Source: Sporodiniella umbellata (lineage: Eukaryota > Mucoromycota > Mucoromycetes > Mucorales > Rhizopodaceae). From it: a stretch of DNA of 64,000 bases. The position numbers and the translations under genes were made by a program. The notes under the pieces were generated by a model that was given only the letters and a program-made list of their open reading frames with translations, was not told where the DNA came from and ran no database searches. Of the stretch, positions 31,688 through 44,097 are shown one piece after another; the stretch's first letter is position 1; the number at the start of each line of letters is the position of its first letter. The stretch lies in NCBI GenBank assembly GCA_025677835.1, contig JAIXMR010000027.1, forward strand, positions 1 to 64,000, read 5' to 3'.

Positions 31688-33966
31688 ACCCTACAAATGA
31701 CCAAGACAATTAAAACAGTTAGCTTTGACTTTATAAAATATAAGGTACTTTTCAATGTCCTAAAACATTGCCTTCTTTCTTTTTATTTTCAAGTATGTAT
31801 ATTACCATTTTCTATCTAGTTTATTTTGCTTTTTGGATTGGATGAAAAGAGAGAAAGAAAAATAAAATAAAATAAAACAGATGAAAAGAGTACAGTTGCG
31901 AATGAGAAAAAAAAGGTTGCTATTGCTGAAGTGTTTGCGGTCGTTGAAATTAAAGTGAGGTTTAATACAAACCCACCTATTTTTTTCCCCCTATTAGGAA
32001 CGCTCTAGTTCAATCCCTAAAAGTAACAAGCTATCTATTTATGAATATCGCAGAAGAATAAATGTAGTTTTTTTTTTTTTTTTTTTTTTTTGGCGGTTTT
32101 TGTCTACAAGTCTAAGTTTGATAAACATACTTTGCAAAAGGATCTCTGGAACATTGAATAGGCCTGATTAAATAGACTTCACTACACAGACACCTGTCTA
32201 CGCTCTTTAAAGTTGATAGCATCATGGGTTTTTCTAGAAGCTCTACATTAGGCCCCCTTTTTACAAACAACAGCTCAAATAACGAAAGTAGTAATATCCA
32301 AAAAAAAAAAAAAAAAAAAAAAAAAACCCCATATTGAAACCATTTTTTAAGTGATTTTATTGAATTGATAGCTGATCAAAATGCAAGAAAGACACACTGA
32401 AAATACTCGCATACATTCTCATATATACATAAAGATAAGCATAAACTAAAGACATTCTCGGTGCATTTTTATTCAACCAAAAGGCAATAAACAGCGTATT
32501 ATATATGGGAGAAGTGACTATTTGTCATTCCTTGTTGGATTTTGTTAGCTTTGATAAGCATGGTATGCAGGCTCCTCATTTTGTTACAGTATCATAGTTT
32601 GATTAATATCAATGTACCATATGTACAAGCTTTTCTTAATCAAAAACACTGTACACTTGCTATAGTTTTTACAAGGCCCATAGGACTAGTAACAACATTC
32701 AGACTTAGTTCGTATGCAACTTCCTAACTGGGACCAAGAAAGAAAATTTGAAAAACACCAAGCCCACCTATTTCGATGTGGTCTTTAACTGTTCAAGCTG
32801 AACTAAAGTACAAAAAACACCAAATAATCAAAAAAAAAAAAAAAAAAAAAAAACCTAACACAAATCTGCATTCTGTTCCTAATACCCTATAAAAGATGTT
32901 TTGGTGTTTGAATAACCTAAATTTATTTTAATAGTGTTTTCAAGATTGACGCTGTATATTTATCTATAGTGTGTATTATAAAATGCGGCGTTGATTTTGC
33001 TAAGAAGGTTTTTTAAAGCAACTACTTTTTTTTTAAAAAAAAACTGGGGTTATTGAAAATGCTTTAGCTGTCTGCCTATTTCACATAATTTTAAACGATA
33101 AGGTTTTGTTCCAGATGTAATTAGTCTTTTCCCCAATCTATCTTTGGCTACTTTCGGTGTATTGTCATTTTCTTTTTGTCATTGAAAATGGCTAAAAAGA
33201 TACTCGACTTTTTTAGCTAATTCTTACAAAGAAATGGTAAATCCAAGCCTTATCTCTATTTAGTCTTGTTTCAATTAGTTACAATGCGTTAATAAGAAAA
33301 TATGTGATATGCTTCCTTCTTTTTTTTAAAAAAAAAAAAAACTGTACTATAAACGTGTTCATTTTATTAGGGACGTCTTTTGAAAAAAAAATAGTCCTCT
33401 AATGCCGAAGTGTTCACTATTAAGAAAAACCATTTTGGCTTATCCAAATGAAAGATCGTTCCTGTTTTCGAAAGAGTTTTGTTTAATGGTCAGAAAATAA
33501 GCGTATTTCATTAAATAGAGTCAGAATTTTCAAGTTTTTCTTTCTTTGTTTTGGTGCTTTGTTTTGTTGTTTTGTTTTGACGCTTTGAAATGATAGGATA
33601 ATTTTGACTTATCAAATGGACTTTGAAAACGTCCCTATTCAAATATCAGAAAGAATGGTTTCGGATTAAAGTATGAAGACGCTTTGAGTCTTATAGACTA
33701 AAATCGCACAAACAAAAATCAAATAGTATTGAATAGCAAAGTCTTTTGCTTAACAATTTGCTTTGGAAAGACTGGGAAGTTTCAAACGCTGTGATTAACC
33801 TTTTTCTTTCTGGAGTACAAATAGCGGTTTTTGAATGCACTAGTAAACTGTATCGTTCCAGTTTTGGAATCCAAGTCACAGCGTGGCTTTTTTTCAGAAA
33901 AAAAAAAGCAATTGCTTTAAACTGTCAAAATTCTCTCTTTCTTTCTCCACTTGTAAAATATTTAAC
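31688..33966. other. Divergent intergenic region, SEC27 / CBF5
   Basis: About 2.3 kb between two divergent genes. It contains several long A/T runs (T at about 32069-32091, A at about 32300-32326 and 32830-32853). Short ORFs here lack ATG or domain signals. I see no RNA gene. Because Cbf5 is the H/ACA pseudouridine synthase, snoRNAs could be sought here, but none is recognised by eye. Confidence 0.45.
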
Positions 33967-35637
33967 ATGGCTGACGAAAGCACCATTAAGCCTACTGCTT
34001 CAGCACCCAGTATCGACACCTCCAAGTGGCCTCTTCTTTTGAAGGTTAGAAAAAAAAAGCGATTCAACTTTTGTTGTGTAGAAGATTTGGAATTAACTTT
34101 TTTTTTTGTTATCATTAAAAAAAATAGAACTATGATCAACTCAATGTTCGTACTGGTCACTATACACCCATTCCCAGCGGTTCTTCTCCTTTGAAGCGTC
34201 CTCTTGACGAATATGTTCGTTATGGTGTTATCAACCTCGACAAGGTAAAACAAAGCGAAATAATATTGAGGTTGGGGTATTCAGCCGTATACTAACATTA
34301 AAAACAGCCTGCTAACCCTTCTTCCCACGAAGTCGTTGCCTGGATTAAGCGTATTCTCCGCGTTGAAAAGACTGGTCACTCTGGTACCCTTGACCCTAAG
34401 GTTACCGGCGGTTTGATCGTTTGTGTTGACCGTGCCACTCGTTTGGTCAAATCTCAACAAGGCGCTGGTAAAGAATACGTTTGTATTCTCCGTCTTCACG
34501 ACGCTATTGAAGGCGAAAAGAAACTGACTCAAGTAAAATAGACAGAAGCAACTTTAATTCAACTCCCAGCTAATCATGTTTTTTTTTTATATAACAGGCT
34601 ATTGAAACCTTGACCGGTGCTCTCTTCCAACGTCCTCCTCTTATTTCTGCTGTCAAGCGTCAATTGCGTGTCCGTACCATTCACGAATCTAAGTTGATTG
34701 AATTCGATAATGACCGTCACCTTGCCGTTTTCTGGGCTTCTTGTGAAGCCGGTACATATATGCGTACTCTCTGTGTTCACTTGGGTCTCTTGCTCGGTGT
34801 TGGTGGACACATGCAAGAATTGCGTCGTGTTCGTTCTGGTACTACATCTGAAAATGTAATTATCCATACAATATTGAAAATGCAACAAACTAAAACTTAC
34901 AATTGTAGGATGATATTGTCACAATGCACGATGTTATGGATGCTCAATGGTTGTATGACAACACCAAGGACGAAACCTACCTCCGTCGTGTTATCCGTCC
35001 TTTAGAATCTCTTTTAACAAACTACAAGCGTATTGTCGTTAAGGACAGCGCTGTTAACGCCATTTGTTATGGTGCCAAGTTGATGATTCCTGGTCTTTTG
35101 CGTTTCGAAAGCGGTGTTGAAGTCAATGAAGAAGTTGTATTGATGACCACAAAGGGTGAAGCTATTGCTCTTGCTTATGCTCAAATGACCACCTCTGTTA
35201 TGGCTACATGCGACCACGGCGTTGTTGCCAAGGTCAAGCGTGTTATCATGGAACGTGATACCTATCCTCGCCGTTGGGGTATGGGTCCCGTCGCCCTTGC
35301 TAAGAAGAAGCTCAAGACTGAAGGCAAGTTAGACAAGTACGGTCGTGTCACTGACGAAACACCTGCTATTTGGAAGACCACCTATGTCGACTATGCCAAC
35401 AACACTGACGGCAAGATGCCTGAACCCGTTTTCGGTACATCTTCAGAAAAGGTAGTTGCTGCCGCTGGTATGGCACCCAAGATCACTGTTCTCGACATTG
35501 TTGAGGAAAGTAAGTCCAGTATCAAGCGCCCTGCCGAAGAGGTTGAAGACAGCACACCTGCCAAGAAGGTTAAGAAAGAAAAGAAGGAAAAGAAGGAAAA
35601 GAAAGAAAAGAAAGAGAAAAAGGAGAAGAAGGAGTGA
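33967..35637 (+). CDS. CBF5: H/ACA snoRNP pseudouridine synthase (dyskerin/Cbf5)
   Basis: Catalytic subunit of H/ACA ribonucleoproteins that isomerises uridines in rRNA and snRNA; nucleolar. Exons 33967-34044, 34128-34244, 34308-34532, 34598-34855 and 34909-35637; 468 residues. Dyskerin-like N-terminal extension; TruB catalytic domain with the catalytic Asp94 in [17 protein letters not shown] domain ([20 protein letters not shown]) at the C-terminal third; and a Lys/Glu tail of KKEKKE repeats (from about 35570), typical of Cbf5 nucleolar tails. Blocks such as [10 protein letters not shown] and [11 protein letters not shown] match the family. The tail repeat is a simple purine sequence and may vary in copy number between strains. 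All introns are GT-AG and short. Confidence 0.97.
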
Positions 35638-36764
35638 GACTGCTTGTATATAAAATTAAATAAAAGAAACGTATAGTTAAGGAGACTCTTGGATATCGTT
35701 TTTTTTTTTTTGTTATTAGATCAAATTTCACCAAAAAAAAAACAAAAAAACAAAACAAAACAAATAAATAATGGCAACAATTACAATATGAGGGACTTGT
35801 CTTTTATACAAAGCAAAACCGCGCAGCGTCATAACTTTGTTTTCTAATTAAAGCGATTTGTCTAGCATCTTTGACACTAAAACGTTTTGTGTTACCTCTT
35901 TGATCAAGCGAGCTGGCCGCGAAAAATAGCAAATCTTTGCTTTGTTTACAGTGTTTCCAAAATCGATAAAATACTCACCAAACTGAGTTAACAAGCTAGT
36001 CATTTTATAATACACCAACTGTACAAAGTATGCACTTTCAAATTTGCTTTTACTTTCCGGTTTTTGAGTAGGTACCGCCTCCCATATAATGCGCACATTA
36101 TTTCGGAAAGCTTACTACGCGCAATTTTTTAAAAAGTGTATATGTCTAGCAGTTATTAAACGTTTTCTGAAGGTATCTTAACTGTATAACATAAACCTGC
36201 ATTGGAAGAAGAAAAAAGTAGGGTCTGTTGCCAGCTTATTTTACTAAGAAAAACAGACCGCTTTAGGTTTAATAAATTCTAATATACATGCTTTTGCTCC
36301 TGTTCGTAGTATCTAAACTTTCCCTAAAATCATAAGACTTTTAAATACTACCATATTAGTACTGATATTACGCAGCAACCTTAGTTTGAACAGCCAAACA
36401 CAAACTCTTTTATATGGCAATTGGGTGTCAAAACAAAACTAGACATGGATATCTGTTATAACTGGTTTAGTGCATGACTAGTTTGTCAAAGTAAAGAAAT
36501 GTCGTTGTGCACTGCAAAAATGCAGCCAAAAATAAGATTTATGTATCCAAGAGGTGTCCGGATGAATCCAGGTTTGCATTTTGGAAGAAAAAGAAGGAAA
36601 AAAAGCGATAAAAATAACTGATTTATCAGGAAGACGAATGGTTTTCTTGCATTGTTCTGCTGTAAGTTTGTTACACATTTTATAACTCCGAAACACTCCG
36701 ATTTTGAATAAGTCTGAGAAAAAAAAACCAAAAAAGCACCTTTTTCTTTAATTAACACCAACAA
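35638..36764. other. Intergenic region between CBF5 and the NBR1-like gene
   Basis: About 1.1 kb holding the 3' end of CBF5 and the promoter of the NBR1-like gene. Short minus-strand ORFs here (36478-36896) lie opposite the promoter and first exon and have no domain; they are not called. Confidence 0.45.
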
Positions 36765-39700
36765 ATGCCTGTACGCTGCTTCGAATTCTTCACTACAGAA
36801 TCTAGTTTTTCTCAGCGGATACTTTTGGGAGAAGTAGAAGGAGAGGACATATATTCTTTTGCACTTTTGAAAGAAAAGGTTGTTATTTAAATACACTTTA
36901 ACTTTTTTTTTTTTTTTTTTTTGCTGATTTAATTTTGTACTGGTGTTGTTTTAGGTCAGAAAGGCATACAATTTTCCCATCAACTTCTCTTTCTGCTTTT
37001 CGTACTCGTCTCCGAGAGACTGTGAATCGGGTTTTCAAATCGTTAACAACCAGAGTCAATTTCAAAGCACTTTGCCCTCTGAATACCATGTGGATCAATA
37101 TTTCAAAATTTACAGACCGGCCAACCGTTATCGGATACTACCTATGGAGCAAGCATCTGAATTTTCAAGCTATTATAAGCCACAAGCTTCAAACGAATCG
37201 CATACAAATGGCTCTGCAGTTGAATCGGTAGCTGAATCAGTAGCCGAATCAGTTTTTAGCGCTATTTCTAGCTTTGAAAGCAGTTTGTGTAGTTTCCAGG
37301 CGAACTTTGAGAGAAATATGCAATCCATCAATTCGACTATGGAAAGCAATACAAAAGCTGTTTCGAGCTCAGTAGAAGACGCCATTAAACAGATTTCAAT
37401 GTCTTTTGAAAAAAAGATTCAGGAGTTGGCTGCCAGTGTTGAAAAGAATGTTCAACTGACAGAAAAGAACACTTCCAAATCCACAAGTGAAAGTGTGGAG
37501 CTTATCATCAAGTCCGCAACGCAGCTTTACAATTCGATAGCCTCTAGCCGGTCTTCTAGAGTCAATGATATAAACTCTGATTTGCCCAAGTTTGATGTAA
37601 TATGCAATAGTTGCTATTCCTCTGTTCGTGGGTAATAATTTATCGCAACCCTTGTTTATCAACACCTCTAACCCCTCTTAGACAAAGATGGAGGTGTGAG
37701 ACATGTGAAGATTTTGACTTATGCAGCACTTGCAAATGTCATATAACACATCACCCAGACCACAAGTTCAAGTTGATCAAAGACAACTTCAGCACTCAAG
37801 TAACGTATACTTGCGACTTTTGCAATTCCCATATTGTGGGTATCCGACAAACCTGTACAGCCTGCCCAGGTAAATTCGCAACAAAATAGCCCATTGTATA
37901 TATATGGGTTTGTGCTTTTTATACATACTGAAACGAACACAGATTTTGATCTTTGCTATTCTTGCTTTGGCTCTATTCAAGAAAACCATCCACCCAACCA
38001 TACCTTTGTTGCGCAGCTTGTCAGTAACGAGTTTAAGAAGCCATATGACACCAAAGAGCACACCAAGAGTGTAGTACAACATTCCTCCGTTGTCTGCGAT
38101 CACTGTGATGGGAGCATTAATGGCATCAGATACAAGGTAATGTCGCTTGTTTGTTTGGTTTTTACATTTGTTTAGTTATTGACTTTTACATTTAGTGTGG
38201 CCATTGTCCCGACTATGATCTGTGCGAAAAATGTGAAGAAAAATCAGCTGAATCACATACCAAAGGACACATTTTTCTCAAAATAAGAGATCCTATTGAA
38301 AGTATCACAGAATCACCGCTTCTGCCCAGAGTCATTGTTAGATACGGCTCAACATCTGCAAACGAGAAACCAAATGAAATGGCTGATAAAAAAAACTTTT
38401 CGGTCACGAGTACTCATCAAAGGCAAGCTGAAGTTGAATTGGTCGATCCTGTGATTAAGAGCGCACAAAATAACGCTTTTAAATCAATCAACGAAACACT
38501 CCAAGCTGAATATGAAGAAAGAGCTAATATGGCCAGAGCTATGGAAGCTAAAGCCAGAAAAGACTTTCACTTAGCTAGGCCTTTAGATATAGAAACAGAA
38601 AAAAATCCGGCCCAAGACAAAACCGCCAAATACGATCGCACACAAACAAGCAAAGAGAACGAAGAAACTAAAGAAACTCTAAATAGTACACAAGATTCCA
38701 TTACAGACGAAAACAAACAAGTACCTACAGATACTCAAACTGCAAAAGACGTTTTTGTCCAACAAGTGTCATCTGAATTTCTTGCTGATTTAAATATACC
38801 AGATGGAACCCTGGTTGCGCCCAAAAAAAGCTTCATCAAAGTAAGTCAATATCTTTAATAGAAACAAATTAATTCGCTTTTCTAAAAAATAAAAAAATAA
38901 AACGTAGATGTGGAAAGTCAAAAATAACGGTAACACCGCTTGGCCGGCTGGCTCTCGTTTGCTATTTAATGGAGGAGGTATTTTTAAGCCTTACCCTACC
39001 TTTTATCCCGAGGGCTTTGTTATTCCTTCAATTGCACCCGGCGAGGAAGCATGTATTACAGCCGAATTGCAATCACCTGATGCTCCCGGATCTTACAGCA
39101 GCTTGTTTTGTTTTACAACACCTGAAGGTACCCGTTTTGGTGACCAACTGTGGTGCAGTATTAAAGTAGCTGAGGAACAAGATACGGAAAAGGACCATTC
39201 TATGATTTACCCTACACTTTCTACACAAGACAGTCATTCATCAGCCACAAGTACTGACCAAGACTTGTACGATTATCTTCACAAATCCGAAAGCAGTAGC
39301 CCCGCACTGAGCTTCAAGTCCCACGATTTTATTGAAGATGGCCAATCCTTGAGAAGCGCTATCAAACAGGAAGATGCCTCAGAAACAAAATCGGTAGCAA
39401 GTGATGACTTTTTCATGATTGAAAGCAAACATACCGACGCAATGGACGACTACGAATCTGCAAGCGAAGACAACATTGAGATTGTTGAAGAACGCAGCAA
39501 TAAATCTTCTGAAGGCTTTAGAGAAACAGACAGCGATCAGTTTAGTGATGTAGCAAGCGATGATTCTAGCGTTCCAGAACTCGTAGAATTACCAAACCAA
39601 AGCCTTGAAGAAAACAAGGCTGGCAGCTTGCATGATAGCTATACTTCTTCTACAACTGTTAAATTGGATAAAGAGGAAGAAAGCATTCCAGATGACTTTG

Positions 39701-39894
39701 CTTTTAGATCTCAGCTTATACAACTTCATGAAATGGTATGTGCAAAAAAAAAAAAAAAAAAAGAAAAAGCCTTAGCTGTATTGACATTGAGACTATAGGG
39801 ATTTAGTTGTGACAACGTATCCATGGCGCTGTTGTACGAAAACGAAGGAAAGGTCGATAGGGTTATCACCCAGCTTTTGGAAAGCAACTACTAG
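36765..39894 (+). CDS. NBR1: NBR1-type selective autophagy receptor
   Basis: Cargo receptor linking ubiquitinated or vesicular cargo to Atg8. Seven exons (36765-36878, 36955-37631, 37682-37869, 37943-38136, 38196-38840, 38908-39735, 39799-39894), 913 residues, every phase closing. Order: PB1-like region (1-80; VRCFEFF at the start, ALLKEKVRKAYNFP), a Ser/Glu-rich probable coiled coil (about 110-240), three ZZ zinc fingers (about 254-297, 305-350, 375-420; CETCEDFDLC, CTACPDFDLC, CGHCPDYDLC), linker, the FW (four-tryptophan) domain beginning at residue 607 (MWKVKNNGNTAWPAGSRL), an acidic stretch with a candidate Atg8-interaction motif DDFFMI (772-777), and a C-terminal UBA-like helix set from 883 (NVSMALLYENEGKVDRVITQLL). 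The FW domain plus multiple ZZ fingers is diagnostic of NBR1. Confidence 0.92.
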
Positions 39895-40404
39895 ACTGAA
39901 CGTGTCTATATTTCTTTAAACTCCCTTTTTTTTTCTTGCTTTTCATTTCTCCCTTTCCTTTGCCCCCTTACTATATACATTTATTAACATTAAGAAAACA
40001 AAATAAAATACTGTTTCACAAAGCGAAATATACAAATTTGAAGAAAAAAAAGGAGCTCTTGACAAAATTAAAGAGAATGTACCCCTTCCATGTTGAATGG
40101 TGCCAGAAAAACTTCGAAACGGTCTAGGCTTTTTTTTAAAAACCCCCTCCCCTTTTTGCGTGGACAAAAAAGGTTTGAAAAGGTACTATTTCTCCTTTGT
40201 AATGTTAGGCTTATGGTTTTTTAATGAAACGAAATTAGAACCGTGTTGCATTGTTTTATTTATTTTTATTTCATCAAACGGTTTGTCAGCCCCATTCAAT
40301 AAGATCCGTCTTTTTATTTAAGTGGCCCTGAAATATATATCTTAGGTTAATGGGGGAAAGGTCTGTGAGTAAGTTCAATAAAAGTCTATACAAAACTTTC
40401 GGTT
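39895..40404. other. Convergent gap between NBR1-like and SET-domain genes
   Basis: About 510 bp between two convergent stop codons, serving as 3' UTRs and polyadenylation regions. Short ORFs on both strands have no coding character. Confidence 0.45.
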
Positions 40405-42210
40405 TTATTGTTGCGCCTTTTCTATTCTTTCACAGAAAGTCCTCATTTGTTCAATCATGTCGGTCACTACAGGTGATTCTTGTGCTTTGAAGACAATTTC
40501 CACAAATGGTACCCATTCCTCAGCAATTTTACGCAATTTACAAAGAGGATCAACCCAGTCGTTTGGTAAAGGAATCAGTACGATCTCCTTTATTTTCTCT
40601 GTTTTCACAACCACAGCTTCCCCAGTGCTATCTTTTTCGTAGACTACTCCTGCATATTTATTCTCTGTGCTGTCTAATACCACTTTAATCACAACCGACC
40701 ATATTTGCCAACTAGCAAAAAAGGCTGCTATAGGGTTGCCATGAGAAGCAGACTTTGGGTGTGTGTGGTGGAAGATGCTTTTGTTTAAAAAGTTGAGATA
40801 AACAAACGCTTCTTCTAAGCCTTTTAAAGTAAGGCCCATTTGAGATGCAAGCCCCTTGCCATAGGATTGAGGAAATAGTTGAAGATGATAAGTAGCTAGC
40901 AAAGAATGTATTGTTCCAAAAGTCCAATGACGTTTAGGTACAGGTATTTCTGCGTTGAGCAGATCCATCAGATACGGCTCAAGCATACCCACCGTATTTT
41001 GTGTTAATTGACGGCCTCCATAGACGCGAGATACAAAACCCATGACAGTATTCACCACTTTTTTTTCACATTCGCCAGAGAAATCGATTTCTTCATCCTC
41101 GTACTGTTGATCGCAATCAAGACAAGCCCAGCTATTTAAACGCTTATAAACTTCCGTTTTTCCACACCTGTGGCAATGTACGCCGCGGGACCAGTCCCAA
41201 TCTATACACCTTTCACAGGCACAAGTAAAAAATTTGAATTTTTCCAACTTTTCTTGACGATCTCTGGTTGAACCGCAAAGTAAACCGCCGACAGTAGAGC
41301 TATCCTCAGGTAAATAGGTAAAAGAGAGTAACTCTCCTTCTTTGACAGGGCGAGTGACGGTAAACACCATTACACTTCGAGAAGGCTCGTATCGTAAAAA
41401 CATGTTGGGTGAGCATGAGTGTGCAAACTTAGACCCCCAACGAAGCAATGCAATGGTTGGTTTTGCTGCTTCATCGGCTGCATTTCCTTCTTCTTCGTCA
41501 CCCCAATATGTGGTAAGGTTATCAAATTTGGCTTTATAAAACGCTCTACGCGTCTTCTTCTTGGGATGAGTGGGGTGAACTCTGGAGTGAGGGAGCGAAA
41601 CGGTGTGGGCATTGGAGTATATTTTTAAAACAAAGCTACAAAGGTCGGCAGGGTTTATATGATTGAAAAGGGCTTCTGTTTCCACCACTTTATAAGTGAT
41701 ACTACGTATTAACCGAACAGTTTTGTGATCGACAGATTCATCGGGATAGTAGAAAAAGTCAAAGTCATCTTTTTTGAAATTGGGCTGGTTGCGTACTGAT
41801 ATGTTTTGAGGAGGGCACACCCTTAGGAAAGCAAGTATAGCGGCTGGAATTCCGGGACAAAAATCTGAACTTTGAATAGTTCTTTCTTCCTCCTCTTCTT
41901 CGTTTTCAGAGTCATATTCGCTATCGGTATCTACTTTGGGGTTCTCGGGCTTTATGCCCTCTTCCTCTTGAACCATTTTAATCAAGTTGTTCCAAAGTTT
42001 TTTTGTGAAATAGGGCGAGTTGGACGATCTACAAGCAGGATTCAAGCGATAGTCGATCAGCGGCTTTTCTACAAGAACAATGTCGCCAGAAGCAAGATTT
42101 TTTTTTGCTACTAGAGATCTACCAACATCAGAACACTCTTTGATTACAACAGAGCTTTCAAACTGATCTTTGTTTACAACAGTAGCCAATCCTAGATCTT
42201 GCACATTCAT
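40405..42210 (-). CDS. SET-domain protein (SMYD-like lysine methyltransferase candidate)
   Basis: Intronless 601-residue ORF. The N-terminus (VIKECSDVGRSLVAKKNLASGDIVLVEKP) is the start of a split SET domain. An acidic insert with EEEEEE follows. The SAM-pocket motif is in KFAHSCSPNMFLRYE (NHSC-type: AHSCSPN), then GELLSFTYL (the catalytic-Tyr strand) and the post-SET zinc ligands FFTCACERC. Directly after lies a second CxxC pair set (CHRCGK, CLDCD) that looks like a zinc ribbon. The C-terminal 200 residues are helical, TPR-like by analogy with SMYD proteins. No MYND finger is seen within the split SET. Substrate (histone or non-histone) cannot be inferred. The ATG is the first in frame. Confidence 0.85.
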   Translation of the reverse strand: MNVQDLGLATVVNKDQFESSVVIKECSDVGRSLVAKKNLASGDIVLVEKPLIDYRLNPACRSSNSPYFTKKLWNNLIKMVQEEEGIKPENPKVDTDSEYDSENEEEEEERTIQSSDFCPGIPAAILAFLRVCPPQNISVRNQPNFKKDDFDFFYYPDESVDHKTVRLIRSITYKVVETEALFNHINPADLCSFVLKIYSNAHTVSLPHSRVHPTHPKKKTRRAFYKAKFDNLTTYWGDEEEGNAADEAAKPTIALLRWGSKFAHSCSPNMFLRYEPSRSVMVFTVTRPVKEGELLSFTYLPEDSSTVGGLLCGSTRDRQEKLEKFKFFTCACERCIDWDWSRGVHCHRCGKTEVYKRLNSWACLDCDQQYEDEEIDFSGECEKKVVNTVMGFVSRVYGGRQLTQNTVGMLEPYLMDLLNAEIPVPKRHWTFGTIHSLLATYHLQLFPQSYGKGLASQMGLTLKGLEEAFVYLNFLNKSIFHHTHPKSASHGNPIAAFFASWQIWSVVIKVVLDSTENKYAGVVYEKDSTGEAVVVKTEKIKEIVLIPLPNDWVDPLCKLRKIAEEWVPFVEIVFKAQESPVVTDMIEQMRTFCERIEKAQQ

Positions 42211-44097
42211 TGCTTGGATAAATAAAAATGTTTTTTTTTTTTTGACAACGCTACAGAATTCGTACTTTTAATTGCCTGTCGCGGGAACAAAAACCTTCTA
42301 GATTATTTCTTTTTTCTTCTTAAGTAGGGCCAATCTATCGATATTTTTTGGTGACTTAAACCTTCGCTAAAACGCTTTTTTATTCAAGAATTATACTTCA
42401 TTTGGTATGGCTATCTAAAGTTAATATTATCTTGGCAATTTTCACCCTTTTTTTTTTATGAAAGCCCTAGTTAACATTGAGATGATAGTCTAGAAATAAT
42501 AGCTTTGGGGGGTTTTTTTCACATTATTATCAAAGAAAAAAAGAATTGAATAAATGCCTTTTCCCATAAATTGTCTATTATTGCCAGTGTTTTAATAGCT
42601 GTATTTCTAATGTTTTACTCAGTTTTAGTTTAGTTAAAAAGTCTTGCTATACTAAGCTGGCTCCCTTTAGGAAGCTCCTATCCTTTACTCGCTTAATACT
42701 AAAACAGCCTGCGCCACGTAGTTCGAAACTCTGAACAATGAACGTTTCTACCATTCTATGGGCCTTTACTTGTAGTGAGGTCTCTATGAAGGTTTTTTCT
42801 GTCTTCGAAGAGTGATACTTTCGAAATACTGCTTTACAAAGTCAGAGAATCACTTGGGTGGTGCAGACTGGCTGGCTGTTTGTTGACTATCAATATCACG
42901 ACTTTATTTATAAATTTTTGCCATAAAAAAAGTTGAACCTTTTTTTTTCTTTTCTGAGATTGACATAAACGATGTTGACGCTTGGGTTAGGACACTTGTT
43001 TTATGTCTCTCTATTTCTTATAAACGCCATCGCTGTTCTGAGTGAAGAAAGATTTCTTGCTAGAAGTAGACACCTTTGATAAACTAGATGTGATGGTTTA
43101 ATTGAACCTTCTTTTTTTCTTTTCTTTTTTTTTTCTATAATAGTTGGATGGACAGTACAACCAGAGTCAGGATTTGGCAATGAACAATCGCAATCCATTA
43201 AGTACAAAACAGTCAATTTGATTTCTGCAGTGAGAACACTAATGAGAAGTAAGTTACTATTCTATGCACAAGTGTATTTTAACACCAAATTTAGTTCCGT
43301 TGATTGGAATCAACATCATTGTGATTATATATGAGCTTATATTTGGATAATAATAATAATAATACTATACGGAACTCAATAACCATTAAATACCTCAAAG
43401 AACTACTATTGTATGTTTTATGTATTTGTTGTCTGTAATATGAGGCTGTCGTTGTACATCACGGATATTGCGATTCAGTGTATACATGTTATTTAAGGCA
43501 CCGTGGCTGGTGAAAAGAGAAAGAAAAAAAATACACGAGAAGATCATATTTAGACATAATACAATACATCAAACACTAGTTGTGCCGTTGCAGTTTGTGA
43601 AGAGACAAACGGAGATTCTCCATTTATAGAAGAACAAGTGTGCTGTGCATAATTTCTGAATCTGGAACATTTTGTATGGGCTCAAACAACGCCATTCTTT
43701 GATTATTTGAGCCAGTTGGATACATAACTCTATTTTATTTTCTTACTTTGTTACCTGGAAGAAAAAAAAAGGGAGCTTTTTCATTTTATTCTTTGAAACA
43801 GAAATAGAAATGACTACCAAAATGGAAGAGAGTATGAGAAAAGATATAAAAAGATATTGCCACAGAAAAAAAAGAGAACAAAAAAAAATACAAGAAAAAA
43901 AACAGATAAAGAAAAGAATTTCGATCAAGGGGGAAGAGAAATCGAAGGGAGAATACGTTCTCTACCACGCTGTCTCAGTACCTTTTTTAGAGGCTCCTTA
44001 AAAAAAATGCATACAAATATAAATTGAAATGAAAAAAAAAGCCTTTGTTTCTTTATCCACCTTTCTTTTTCTTTCATATTTTATTATCTATAATAAT
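42211..44097. other. Divergent intergenic region, SET / PX-PB1 genes
   Basis: About 1.9 kb containing both promoters. It has a short (AAT)n tract near 43349-43362. ORFs at 43001-43216 and 43743-44001 are A/T-biased shadows without domains. No RNA gene is recognised. Confidence 0.45.

Noticed and set aside
35570..35636. Lys/Glu tail of Cbf5 as a possible repeat expansion
   Set aside because: Such KKE tails are normal for Cbf5 and dyskerin proteins.
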